64,000 bases of DNA from Symsagittifera roscoffensis. Its lineage: Eukaryota; Xenacoelomorpha; Acoela; Convolutidae. The notes below the pieces were generated by a model. The model searched no databases and was not told the DNA's origin. It saw only the letters and a list, made by a program, of their open reading frames with translations. The stretch lies in NCBI RefSeq assembly GCF_963678635.1, contig NC_087069.1, positions 28,262,303-28,326,302 on the forward strand, given 5' to 3'. Shown here piece by piece: positions 26,264 through 36,677 of the stretch. Position numbers and translations under genes: made by a program. Within the stretch, counting starts at the first letter, position 1; every line of letters starts with the position of its first letter.

Positions 26264-26719
26264 CTATGTTTCATTTAGGTGGAGTGCGATGTTTAACTGG
26301 TTAATAATTAAAACACAAAACTCTTAATTAGGGGTAATTTTAGTGTTTTTCAAAAAACTATAAGATGAGATCAACAAAAAGGTTGGTAGCAGGGAATCTG
26401 CATCAACATATTAGGCTCCTTGGGATCCTTGGGCTGGACTTTCTCCGTTGTAATAAGTGTAATGGGGGAAAGTTAAAGTTTTCTACTTAAATTGTGGGCG
26501 AATTAGTATGTCGTGGATGATGGTGTAGGAGTTGGGATGATGAAGGGTAGTTAATTACAAATAGTGGTTTTCTCTTGGGATGTTTTCGTTTCATAAAAAG
26601 TCTTCGTGCAAGTGTTCAGGCGGTTGGGACAGAGGGGATGGATGATTCGGAGGTTGAGGCGGAATGGATTTGGTGAATAGTTAATTAATTATTGGTTTTA
26701 TGAGTTTATTGCTGGTGAG

Positions 26720-27006
26720 TAACAACATCGTCTAGTTCATTCTCAAGCTGGTCATCTGTATTAAGACTAGGTACATCGGCGGGTGCAATTTTTGAAAGAA
26801 GAAAAAAGATATGGGTAGTGTCAGTGTGCGAGAAGGCGGAGGTAAAGTTTTCAAAATGAGTAGAAGAGTTATAAATTGGAAGGTGGCAGGGAAAAATTAG
26901 TGGGACTGGTTTCGAAATCTAGGAAATAATCGGGTGTATCTACTGTGGAGTTATTGAAATTGAAGTTAATATTAAAAACGGTTTGAGTTGAGTAGTCAAA
27001 ATCCAT
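26720..27006 (-). pseudogene. possible N-terminal segment of the decayed gene (copy 2)
   Basis: An ATG at 27,006 opens a 45-codon frame beginning MDFDYSTQTVFNINFNFNN. It ends at TAA 26,869; a one-base shift then continues through NSSTHFENFTSAFSH to NTDDQLENELDDVVTHQQ near 26,720. Copy 1 has lost the ATG region by deletion, and copy 3 has Ile in place of the first Met plus an extra base. The start is therefore plausible only in copy 2. Strongly Asn/Ser/Asp-rich, as in disordered regulatory proteins; function unknown. Confidence 0.4.
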
Positions 27007-28869
27007 GTGTTTTAAGTAAGAAAAAAACTGGATAGGGAATAAAAGGTGAGGTAAGAAATTGTAAAAAGGGAACCGTGACGTTGGAGATTAGATGGGTAGG
27101 AAAGAGAACGGTTGACGGATTCAGCTTGGCGGCTCATCGTGGGCTAAAAAAAAATGATTGTTTTGAGAACAAAATTTTAAAGTGTTCGGTTGCTCACAAT
27201 TTGTTCGTATATTGTGCATTTACATTAGGGTCAATATCATATGGTGAGTCTTCCATATATTGGACAACTGAATGATCGTAGTGGTTATTAGAGTATCGGT
27301 TAGCTTTTGGTGCATTGAAGCGGTTAAAGGTTTGATTTAAGCCTATGTTTCATTTAGGTGGAGTGCGATGTTTAACTGGTTAATAATTAAAACACAAAGC
27401 TCTTAATTAGGGGTAATTTAGTGTTTTTCAAGGAACTATAAGATGAGATCAACAAAAAGGTCGGTAGCAGGGAATCTGCATCAACATATTAGGCTCCTTG
27501 GGCTGGACTTTCTCCGTGGTAATAGGTGTAATGGGGGAAAAGGTAAAGTTTTTCTACTAAAATTGCTGGCGAATTAGTATGGTGTGGATGATGGTGTAGA
27601 AGTTGGGATGATGAAGGGTGGTTAAATACAAATAGTGGTTTTCTCTTGGGATGTTTTCGTTTCATAAAAAGTCTTCGTGCAAGGTTTCAGGCAATATGGA
27701 CAGAGGGGATGGATGATTCGGAGGTTAATGCGGAATGGATTTGGTGAATTGTTAATTAGTTATTGGTTTTATGAGTTCGTTGCTGGTGAGTAATAACATC
27801 GTCTAGTTCATTCTCAAGCTGGTCATCTGGTTCTCAAGCTGGTCATCGTTTCATAAAAAGTCTTCGTGCAAGTGTTCGGGCAAAATGGACAGAGGGGATG
27901 GATGATTCGGAGGTTGAGGCGGAATGGATTTGGTGAATAGTTAATTAGTTATTGGTTTTATGAGTTTGTTGCTGGTGAGTAATCATATCATCTAGTTCCT
28001 TCTCAAGCTGGTCTTCTGTATTGAGACTAGGCACATCGGGTGCAATATTTGAAAGAAGAGAAAGGATAGGGGTAGCGTAAGTGTGCGAGGAGGCGGTGGT
28101 AAAGTTTTCAACATGTATAGAAGAGTCATAGATTGGAAAGTGGCAGGGAAAAAATAGTGGGACTGGGCTCGAAATCTAGGAATTAATCTAGTGTATCTAC
28201 TGTGGAGTTATTGAAATTAGAGTTAAAATTAAAAACGGTTTTGAGTTGAGTAGTCAAAATCTATGTGTTTTGAGTAAGAAAAAATCTGGATAGGGAAGAA
28301 CAAGTGAGATCAGAAATTGTAAAAAGGGAACCGTGACATTGGAGATTAGATGGGTATGAAAGAGAACGGTTGACGGATCCAGCTTGGCGGCTCATCGTTG
28401 TCTAAAAAGATGATAGTTTTGAGAACAAAAATTTAAAGTGTTCGGTTGCTCACAAGTTGTTCGTATATTTCGTCGTTGGTGAGTTGTTGAAGTGCTAATG
28501 AATTATCGGGCTACGTTGTAGGTTATTATTTTGTAACATACATTCGGCAGTAGAAATTTTATTTGTGGGACTATTGATAGAGGGTGGTTTTTTGTAAACT
28601 ATTTAAATGTAATGAGATGGTGCGGTGGGTGTTTTTATTCGTATTGTCCTGTGGAGTATCGTATGCGTTTGTTTTTGTGGCTAACTTTCTATTGTATTTG
28701 CTAATTTGTGCATCAAGAAGAATTTCGTTAACAGAGGTGGAAAAAAATTCTAAAAAGTCCTGCGAATAGAAATCTTGCTACGCTTATTTGTCTGTTGACT
28801 TGTGTGCGTATTGTGCACGTATTTTAGTTTCCTTTAAGTAGTGAGAAGAGATAACCTATAAAATTAAAC

Positions 28870-29385
28870 TTAGCGTATAATATAGTCAATCTTTCTAAGA
28901 TATAAAATAGCCATCCTAAAAATGGAAGGATTCATCTCATTTTTGATATTTAAGAATCTAAAAATATTAATTGGTGGAATATCTTGTGGGCAATTTTTTT
29001 CTCCTTTTTGATATATATAATCTTTATTATCCCTATAATTTCTACTGTGGTCTTGTCTATAGACATCTGGAAAACCTGCCATTTCAGCTAGTTTTCGAAG
29101 GTTTTGATCAATTGATTGTCTTTATTTTGTATCCGTTTTAGTGAGGAATTTTTGAAAAGTTTGTGTACGATCTGATTTCGAGTACCTGCCTATGGGTTGT
29201 AAACCTATATTTGGGTCGCGAGCGATTGTGCGTATGCTTTGAGCTGAGACTTTCTTTAAAAGTGGCATTAAAGTGGGTATGGAGTGAGACGATGAAATTT
29301 ATCTTCGTTTGGGTTAAACTGTACTACATTATGGCTGTTTTCAGATCCAAATGAGAGAGCTGTATCCCAAAAAAGTCTGCGGCGG
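28870..29385 (-). pseudogene. decayed gene segment, upstream part (copy 3)
   Basis: Copy 3 version of the segment at 23,112-23,605. It keeps VQFNPNEDKFHRLTPYPL where copy 1 is rearranged, then needs a frame change near 29,270 to continue into LLKKVSAQSIRTIARDPNIG. After a stop near 29,130 it runs openly through KLAEMAGFPDVYRQ and GEKNCPQDIPPINIFRF to a TAA at 28,870. The two copies are broken at different places, so each decayed after duplication. Confidence 0.55.
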
Positions 29386-29418
29386 GATAATGTGACTTTA
29401 AAATGTACTTTGTTTTTA

Positions 29419-30011
29419 TAAAAAATAGGTATGCAATGGTAGCATCTCTTATCGTCAAATACATATAGTGGTGAGAATTTTTTATTACAAGTATAATACC
29501 AGAGAATATTTGAACTGGTTCCAGATTTTCAGTCTATTCTTGAGCAAAATTAGCAAGTGAGCAGGCTTGTTACAGAAAGCTTCAGGTTAAAACTTTTTTC
29601 AAAGCCCTGGTAATTCAATTTTACTCCAATAAAAATAGTTTCCGAAGTTTCATGAGCCATTTCAGGAAAAAAAAACATCAAAAGATTTCAAAAAACTGCA
29701 AAAAAATGAAAAAAAAAAATTAGAAAAATAAAGTTGAATTTATTTTCTGTTTTTAGAAGAAAAAATTGTTGGCCATTTTAAATGCCTATTATACTGTGAT
29801 TATCAATTATGCTTAGGCTTTAATCTTTTTAGTACGTTTTCAAATATACTTATACAATTTAAACCCACCAATGTTTTAATTTACAGGCACTTGCTCATGT
29901 AATGTGCTATATTTCTTAAATTTTAATTTTTTACTTTGAAAATTTTCTTTTCCCAACATTTTCAGTAATTTTTGTAATCCCTTCTAGTATTTAATTTTTC
30001 GATCTGTTGCT
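29419..30011. other. ~590-bp insertion in duplicated unit 3
   Basis: Copy 1 passes directly from 'tgtattttgttttt' to 'aacgacgac' at 23,605; copy 3 has ~590 bp of A/T-rich sequence in between. No open frame, terminal repeat or clear target-site duplication was seen. Confidence 0.5.
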
Positions 30012-30389
30012 TAACGACGACTTTCTGCTTCGTTTTTGCTTTTTTTTTGTTTCTTCTGAAGGACTTGCATTTTCGGTTAAGAGGTCAAAAATATTTGGCG
30101 AGTAAAATTTCTTTATGAATAAATTTACAGAAAGTATATGGTTTTTGCAAAAGCAGATCACGACATCTTTCACCTTTTTTCCCATAAAGCAAACTTCTTT
30201 TATGAGCCAACTTTTATATTTTGGACTAGGCGGAATGTATAAGCTGCTTGTTATGTTAATGCCTTATTCAATCTGTCATAATAGTAACACTGGACGGCAA
30301 AAACTGGTAATTGTGAAAAAATTCCACTGCCTACCTAATTCGGTTTTTCATTTTTTAAAGCTCAAAATATGTTTTTAAAACATCTTTCA

Positions 30390-32075
30390 GCCGTAACTTG
30401 AATCTCCATGAACGCTTCATAGGATGGTCAAGTTTTGTGAACAAATAATATTGCCATTTTTAATTTTCTGCTTTAATCAATGCTTTAATGCTGGCGTTTT
30501 TCCAGACATTTGTAAAACTGCAAAAGTACTACCATTTTATAAAACGGGAAAACAAACAGAGCCAAACAGTTTTCGACCCATACGTTTGCTAAGTACTTTC
30601 AGCAAAAATTTTTTAAAAATAATACACATTCGCATGATTAAGTTTATATCAAAATGCAAGCTTTTGGTGCCTGAATAGTTTGGGTTCCGGCACAGATGTT
30701 CTTGTGTGCATGCAATAACTTCTGCATTCGAAATAATGCGTCACTGTATAGATGATAAAAAATCTGGATTAGCGGGTTTTGTAGATCTTAAAAAGGCTTT
30801 TGACACAATTGATCACTCCATTTTACTAACCAAATTAGATCTCTATGGGTTACGAGGTACAACAAACACTTTTCTGCAGTCTTATTTAACCAATCGTAAA
30901 CAGTATCTATCTTTTTGTGGAAAAACTCTCAACTGAAAAATATTACGTTCGGAGTTCCCCAAGGATCTGTCTTAGGTCCACTGCTGTTCTTACTCTATAT
31001 TAATGACATGCCTACGAAAGCAACGAAAAGCTCAATTTGTCTGTTTGCTGATGATACAACGATTCTTACTACGTGCAAAAACAATTCGATTGATAAAAAT
31101 TTTATCCAGGACCTTAAATCGATAGAAAATCGGTGCACAAATAATAGACTAACCATCAATATTGATAAAACGCAAGTATCCAATTTCGGAAGGAGTTCAA
31201 AAGAATCTGAAATGTTTTTGGGGAATCAGAAACTTAATGTTGTGAACTCCTTCAAGTATCTTGGGGTTGTGGTAGGTAATAAGCTCTGATTTAAGCCACA
31301 CATAGATCAAGTTTGTAAAAAGTTAGCTAAATTTAATGGAATTCTTGATAAAGCAAGAAATGTTTTTTTCTAGAACGTTTCTTCTTAAGTTCATTCAAGT
31401 TTATGCAAAACCTTTAATATCATACGGCATCTTAGTTTATGGATGTGCGTCCAAGACAAATTTAAACAAAATCCTTTTAATGCAAAAGCGAATTTTTAGA
31501 ACTATTTTCTTTAGGCGAAAATTTGATCACATTACGGAAAATTTTTCAGAATATACTATTGATTCCGTTTTGAATTGTTTCTAGATACTGTTTTTGAAGA
31601 AGTTACTTATCAAATACTTGGTAAACCGCCATTAAAGTTTTTGTATTTTAATCAACTAAATAACTGTAGGCAAACATGTGCTCGTATCTTGAGAATGCTA
31701 CGTTCAAAATCTGTAAGATCTAACTGCATATTACAATCGGTTAGCGTTAAAGTGCTCAAGTTTTACAAATTTTCTTCGGCTAATAATCTTTTTCCAGATA
31801 ATTTTTAAGATATGTCAAAATCTCAATTGAACTCGTATGTACAAAACACTGAACGTAATTTTGTCTCAGATAATTTTGAACTCCTTCACCTGATATTTGA
31901 CGAGTGATCTAATTCCTGCCTTTTCTTTCTCCTCAACTTATTCTGTAAAAGTCTACCTTATGGGACGTCTCCTTGAGGGGCCTTAGGGCCCGTGAGTCGA
32001 TCCCTGTGAGTATCTTATGACTGATGCTTGTTAGTTATATGTGCTCACTAAATAATTCAAGTAAGCTTCAGTTTT
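30390..32075 (+). mobile_element. 5'-truncated LINE (non-LTR retrotransposon) relic
   Basis: The reverse transcriptase of a non-LTR element can be followed from about 30,424. Seen in order: VFPDICKTAKVLPFYK and SFRPIRLLSTFSK (fingers), FGFRHRCSC, GFVDLKKAFDTIDH (first catalytic Asp), FGVPQGSVLGPLLFLLYIND, CLFADDTTIL (catalytic FADD box at about 31,041-31,052), then KTQVSNFG and NSFKYLGVVVG. The C-terminal LINE region continues as FLLKFIQVYAKPLISYGI and PLKFLYFNQL to about 31,910. It is followed by a GC-rich stem-like 3' UTR (ggggccttagggcccg near 31,978). Breaks: TAG at 30,676, frame changes near 30,920 and 31,340, TGA at 31,287, and another shift near 31,575. The endonuclease is absent, the usual result of 5' truncation. 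The motif pattern fits the CR1/Jockey-type group; the clade is inference. Confidence 0.9.
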
Positions 32076-32252
32076 TTTACCCTTCCTTAAAATACTGAGG
32101 GTTTGAGAATACTGGAATTAAATCTTATTTTTTATGCAGCGATTACTATGTTTGGATATTTCTGTGCTAAAACGCACAGACAGCAACTGGCTGTCCGTTC
32201 TCTTTCAAGACTCAGCTTAAAAGTGACGTAACTGAAAATTTCTGTTGTTCAG

Positions 32253-32402
32253 ACTTCGTCTAAGGAGTGTTCGTACCAGGAGACAGTGACTGAGGCTGCC
32301 ACTGACAAGTACAGGAGACTGCAACACAACAGTGTCAGAGACTATCAGTCCAATCGCAGTTCAGGATGGAGGTGGGCATCTGACGACAAACTGGAAAAAT
32401 GA
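32253..32402 (+). CDS. terminal exon, probably of the 15.4-kb gene
   Basis: A good acceptor (aaatttctgttgttcag|ACT) opens a 50-codon phase-0 frame ending in TGA. The product is polar and charged (SYQETVTEAATDKYRRLQHN, SGWRWASDDKLEK at the C-terminus). Composition is distinctly coding-like against AT-rich flanks. The phase matches the exon ending at 17,007, and a canonical AATAAA follows 150 bp downstream. The gene would then have a 15-kb intron; alternatively this exon ends a gene whose other exons I could not see. Confidence 0.6.
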   Translation, partial: TSSKECSYQETVTEAATDKYRRLQHNSVRDYQSNRSSGWRWASDDKLEK

Positions 32403-32552
32403 AATGGGAAGAGGAGGCGTGAAAGAAAAGGGATACTTGTGAAGAACTCTTAGTCAATGAGATCTAAAGCTTCTTTTCTTTTCCATTCCTTCCTACAGGT
32501 TTATAACTTTTTTTAAAAGATTCGCGGCTAAAAGCCCGGTTTCTTAAAAAGA

Positions 32553-32558
32553 AATAAA
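32553..32558 (+). terminator. poly(A) signal AATAAA
   Basis: Canonical hexamer 150 bp after the stop at 32,402. It is followed by a GT-rich stretch (tgtgatcaggttgttct), as expected for a cleavage and polyadenylation site. Confidence 0.55.
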
Positions 32559-34539
32559 AAAAATGTGATCAGGTTGTTCTAATTGACCACCATGCCAAGT
32601 GCCTTACATTCTAAGAATTTGTCTTATATCTTTTGAAATTGTGGAGTAAACTTGCAGGGGGGACTGGAAAAGAGGTCTGCCTTCGAATCTCAAAGTGCAC
32701 TAAGTGTTCATTTGCTTAAAAGACTGCATAGTCGGTTTGGTTGAAAGATGTTCTTTTTGAGCGCAAATAGAGAATATATGTTGCCGAATGACTTCTTTAA
32801 ATTTGCAGAGAAACCAGGACTGTAATCATTTGGCTCAGGCACAGACTTAAAAATTTATATTGGGTAAAATAGTCTCAAGCTAGAAAAATTGATATTTTTG
32901 TTTATTGCAAAACCACTCGATGGAATTGGATGAAATTATCTTCAAAAAAAACGTTCAAAGAGTCTGTAAGAAAAACAACTACAGTTTGCTCGTTTCAAAA
33001 TTTATATGCAGTAATTTTAGAGAAGTCAGTTTCTATAAGTTTCAAAAGCGAACATGTATTTTTTTCTTAATGGCACAAATTTGCTTTTTGGCGCTGCAAA
33101 AATTCACTAGGATTAATGAGGCTTCACAAGGCATAATTTAAGCAAAACATATATTCATTTTTTGCTTAATATCAAACAAAACCCAACTGCAAATCTTATT
33201 ATGAATTTTTGATGAGAGCCGCACGGACATTGCAGTGGTTTTATTTTTAACCGCAGTTAAATACTCTAAGAAACGATCAGTTACAATTTTAATTAAACAT
33301 GGTTAAAGTAGCACAACTCTGAGAGGTCTTATTTTTTTCAAAACAGTTCGCATAGTTAAATATTTTTTAACCATCAACGGAAAAAACTAGTCTGGTTTGC
33401 GATAGAATTTTATACTTTTTGCATGCAAATTCGGGTTGCACAAAATCAGGTTTCACGTCAGATTAGGTTGAATAGTGTTCAGTACCATTTTTGGATTTTT
33501 TGTTGGATATTCAAAGTTTCTAAGAAAAATTGTCGAAAAAAAACGATTTTGAAAATATTTCTTTTTCGTTTTATTTAGAGACAGCAAAAAAGCGAGTGCA
33601 ACTAAAATATCTTAGTTTTACTCGTAGTTTTTTCACACCACGCATAAAAACAGACTTTTTTGAAAAATTGGTTTTCAGAAAGCTACCAGGGAGTACGGTG
33701 CGTTTTTTTGCGACCAAAATTTAAAGGCCCAAAGTAAAGCTCACTATAGTTCAAGCTCACTGTATCATAAGCACTACTACTTGTTATTCGAAATTTAAAA
33801 AGAAATCACTTGTCTCAGTAACAGGAAATTATGTGCTCAAAATATGTTCACTCAGCTCAGATTAGCAAGCAGATTACTGTTGTCGTTTAGCAATTACTTC
33901 AACATAGAAATAGAAATTACCCTTCAATTTTTGGTTGACCTGTCATTAATTATTTCTTGGAAAAATTAAGTATTTGCTCCCCTATTCACCACGAAAGCCA
34001 AGTGTTTGACCCTACCCTAGCCGTTATTTTTGCGGAACATTCTATGCAGACCTTTCGCACAAGCAAAGGCAGTGGGTCGGAGACTTCTGTGATACTACAA
34101 CAGCAACGCATTATTCTTGTTTTTACTTTCGTTCAGCCCAACCGCCTCCAAATGCAAGTATATATACTTTCGCAGCAACTCAATTGTTAACGCATTGACA
34201 TTCGACATTGAAAACCTTTTACCGAAATGATCCCCAAATCAAATCTATTTGTCAGGAAATTATTATTTGAATTTTTCGACATGGACATGATTTCACTTCG
34301 CTATTTTACGTCATTTAAATCGTGTAGCGACAAAAATGCAGCATTATTTAAACCTCTAAGTTTCAAACTTCGAGTTTTCAAGCATAGACAACAAAGATGA
34401 AAAAGAGGCAATGAATTCAACGAAACAAAAAATGCAACTGATAGTTGGGAGTCAATGAATGCAATGAAGCAGAACAAAAATTGACTTGTTTTTTGACATA
34501 TCCTCAATTTTGTTTTTTTTTTTGAAAAAAAATTTGAAA

Positions 34540-35110
34540 GCCTTGAAGGCCTTTGAATGCTGAGTGCTCCATTTTGATAAAAATTAATTCGTTTTGAAAA
34601 AATGGGATCAATAGGCAACTTTTTAATTCGCTGAAAACTCTGAACTTTAATTCAAAAAATCGAAATCCAAGCAGCATAAATCAAATCGATGCGTGACTAC
34701 TTCTTGAAAAAAAACTTACAAATATCGCTATAAGAGGATTCATTACGATCATTACTTTTGAAACCTTCCGAAAATCGAATTTCAAAGTAAAAAATATGAC
34801 TTTCGAACTCAAATTTAATTGAAGAGTTTATATTTACTTTCTTGATAAAAAGAATTTTGTTAGAGAAAACTGGATGAATAGGCAATTTTTTTTCCGATGG
34901 TAACTCTGAGACTTGAAATAGACGTTCAAAACTGGTAGTCGATCACGTTTTTCGAGATTTTTACACGTTTGCAGTTGGTTAATGCGGTTTGCCTTCATTT
35001 TACAGGAAATTAACTGACCTTAAAAAAATCATCAATCAAACTGCATCAGGCTTCCTGAAAAAAATCATCTGGAACTATCTAAGAGTCTTACCACGTTCAT
35101 GACTTTAAAA
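34540..35110. repeat. ancient dispersed repeat (two partial copies)
   Basis: Two related blocks (34,540-34,640 and 34,840-35,110) share ordered words with 52,618-52,990: 'cttgaagg..tttgaa', 'gttttgaaaaaatgggatcaa' (or 'gagaaaactggatgaa'), 'catgtttttcg.ga..ttta' and 'agtttaccttcc.ttt'. Divergence is high, so the family is old. Confidence 0.4.
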
Positions 35111-35302
35111 CATACTTTAAAATTAATTAATTATTTTAATTTTGAGGCCTGGGAAACGATATCTTCAAAATGTATTATATGGCGCTCAGAAAAAATTATT
35201 CCGATAACTTTGGGCTAAAAAGTGCTGCTCCGTTTAGGAAAAATAGAAGACACAGATCAGCTCTATAAAGCTCAATGAGAAAAAGTAGAGTTCAGCCTCG
35301 CT

Positions 35303-35375
35303 TTAGTAAAAATTCGGCTGAGGCTCGGATTCGATCTGCGACCTACAATGAGTCTCACTAACTAACCACGGACGT
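35303..35375 (-). other. tRNA-like block (possible SINE head)
   Basis: The minus strand reads GTGGTTAGTTAGTGAGAC, an A-box-like word, followed about 40 bases later by GATCGAATCCGAGCC, a B-box-like word. The spacing suits an RNA polymerase III internal promoter. The stems do not pair well enough for a working tRNA gene, so a degenerate tRNA or SINE head is more likely. Confidence 0.35.
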
Positions 35376-36560
35376 TTAATTTATCTAAATAATAGCCTCA
35401 AACAAAGCAGAAAATAGATTCCATGAAATTTCGAATGCTACAGATCGTGATTACAGCAAAAGTTCCACCGAATAATGAACACTTTTTTGAGAGATAATTT
35501 AGAAAAAAAGAAGGATCGCACTAATACACTTGCTCGCAATTTAAAAGATTTTACAATTTTGCCGGTACGATTTAAGGTAAATACAAGATCAAAGAGAGCG
35601 GTCTTGTTGCGAAATCCACTTACAATTCGCAAAATAGAGTTTGGCCTCCGTAATGTTTCCACTATTAACTCAAGTTAAAACAGGAATTCAAATTTCAATT
35701 CAAGCATCGACGAAACACCGACAAAGTTCATCAACATTATGTCGACACTTCGCAATCAATCGAAAAATATTGCAGCAACATAGAAGACGTTTAAATTAAT
35801 GCAATTAACGAGTTACGCTTCCGCTTGTTTTCCACAATGGTTCCAATGTCATGGGCCGCTTGAACAAAAAGAACCCCTCGGCTTTTTTTAAAAGAGACAA
35901 CCAAAATGAAATGAGCTTACATGATGCTCGTTTAATCCTTGCGTGCTGTAGGAAACTTTTCCTCTTAAAATGAACAGAGCCGTAACTCAAACACAATTGA
36001 AAGAGATTTACTTTTAATAACAGTCTAGCACATCAAGGGTAGTTATAACATAACAGGGTATTTGAGTAGAGTATGATTACTAATCAATGTTTTTGAGTAA
36101 CTTGAGTTATAATAAACTTATTGTTGTGATTTGTGTTCGCGATCTGATAAATTGAGGAGCTCATTCAAATTTATGCCAACAAATCTCTCTAAAGAGTCTC
36201 GGACTGATTTTCAGGAAAACTAAATTAATCTTAATGCATCTAATTGCATCAATTTAGCCAATTTGTAGTAGTTATTACGAATCGAAAACTCGGCGACCAA
36301 CACGAAGATAACAGTCTGCGAGTCGAACAACAATCTAGCAGAAATTCAACAAAACCGAAAATTTCCTCGGGAAATGCCAATCGCATAAGTATTAACATAA
36401 AATAAAATTCACATAATTTACTTAGTTTTCAGTTTATAATAGCGTATCAATTTAGAGGACAACAAAGATTAAAGTCTAATTTATATAAACGTCAGTTTCA
36501 GCACAACTCAATTCACTCAAGTCTGGATTCGAATTGACTGGATTGATTGGGGTTCTTCGT

Positions 36561-36677
36561 TTAGAACGACTGGAACCCCGTGTATCCACTTTGGTTGCCC
36601 AGTACACTCATTTGCACCTGGGCAAAGTAGGGGTCGTATCCTGCCTGTTGCTGACCATTGCTCATTCCACGCGACAT
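36561..36677 (-). CDS. hnRNP R/Q-like gene, last exon
   Basis: Acceptor cttaatttag|ATG opens a 38-residue C-terminus (MSRGMSNGQQQAGYDPYFAQ ... GYTGFQSF) ending in TAA. The Gln/Tyr/Gly-rich composition suits the family's C-terminal tail. The GT-AG pair joins in phase 0 with exon 5. No clear AATAAA was seen downstream on this strand. Confidence 0.75.
   Translation of the reverse strand: MSRGMSNGQQQAGYDPYFAQVQMSVLGNQSGYTGFQSF

Larger units (their letters stand above)
23726..27206. repeat. ~4-kb duplicated unit, copy 2
   Basis: Follows copy 1 directly. It carries the 515-bp segment (25,551-26,066) missing from copy 1, and only one copy of the 190-bp internal repeat. It ends abruptly at about 27,206, where 'ttgttcgtatat' passes straight into the 'tgtgcatttacattaggg' sequence found near the middle of the unit. 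This is the signature of a second, unequal tandem duplication. Confidence 0.8.
27207..30114. repeat. ~4-kb duplicated unit, partial copy 3
   Basis: Starts mid-unit at the 27,206 breakpoint and runs through 29,418. It is interrupted by ~590 bp of unrelated A/T-rich sequence (29,419-30,011) and ends with the block at 30,012-30,114, which matches 23,610-23,716. It shares the 190-bp internal duplication with copy 1 (27,655 and 27,846), so copies 1 and 3 are closer to each other in that part than to copy 2. The LINE relic follows. Confidence 0.75.
17008..32252 (+). other. putative 15-kb intron filled with repeats
   Basis: If the exons at 16,894 and 32,253 belong to one gene (both junctions are phase 0), everything between is intron. 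It holds diverged ~150-bp tandem repeats, the ~4-kb duplicated units and a sense-oriented LINE relic. I saw no further convincing plus-strand exon in it. The alternative is that the 32,253 exon ends a different gene. A short reading ESAKYSFQI followed by a stop, after an acceptor at 17,349, could instead terminate the first gene. Confidence 0.4.
32600..36540. other. gene-poor stretch with old dispersed repeats
   Basis: No exon or element with recognisable domains was found. It contains the ancient repeat copies at 34,540-35,110 and a tRNA-like block at about 35,303-35,375. The remaining open frames are short, AT-biased and without splice-site support. Confidence 0.6.
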
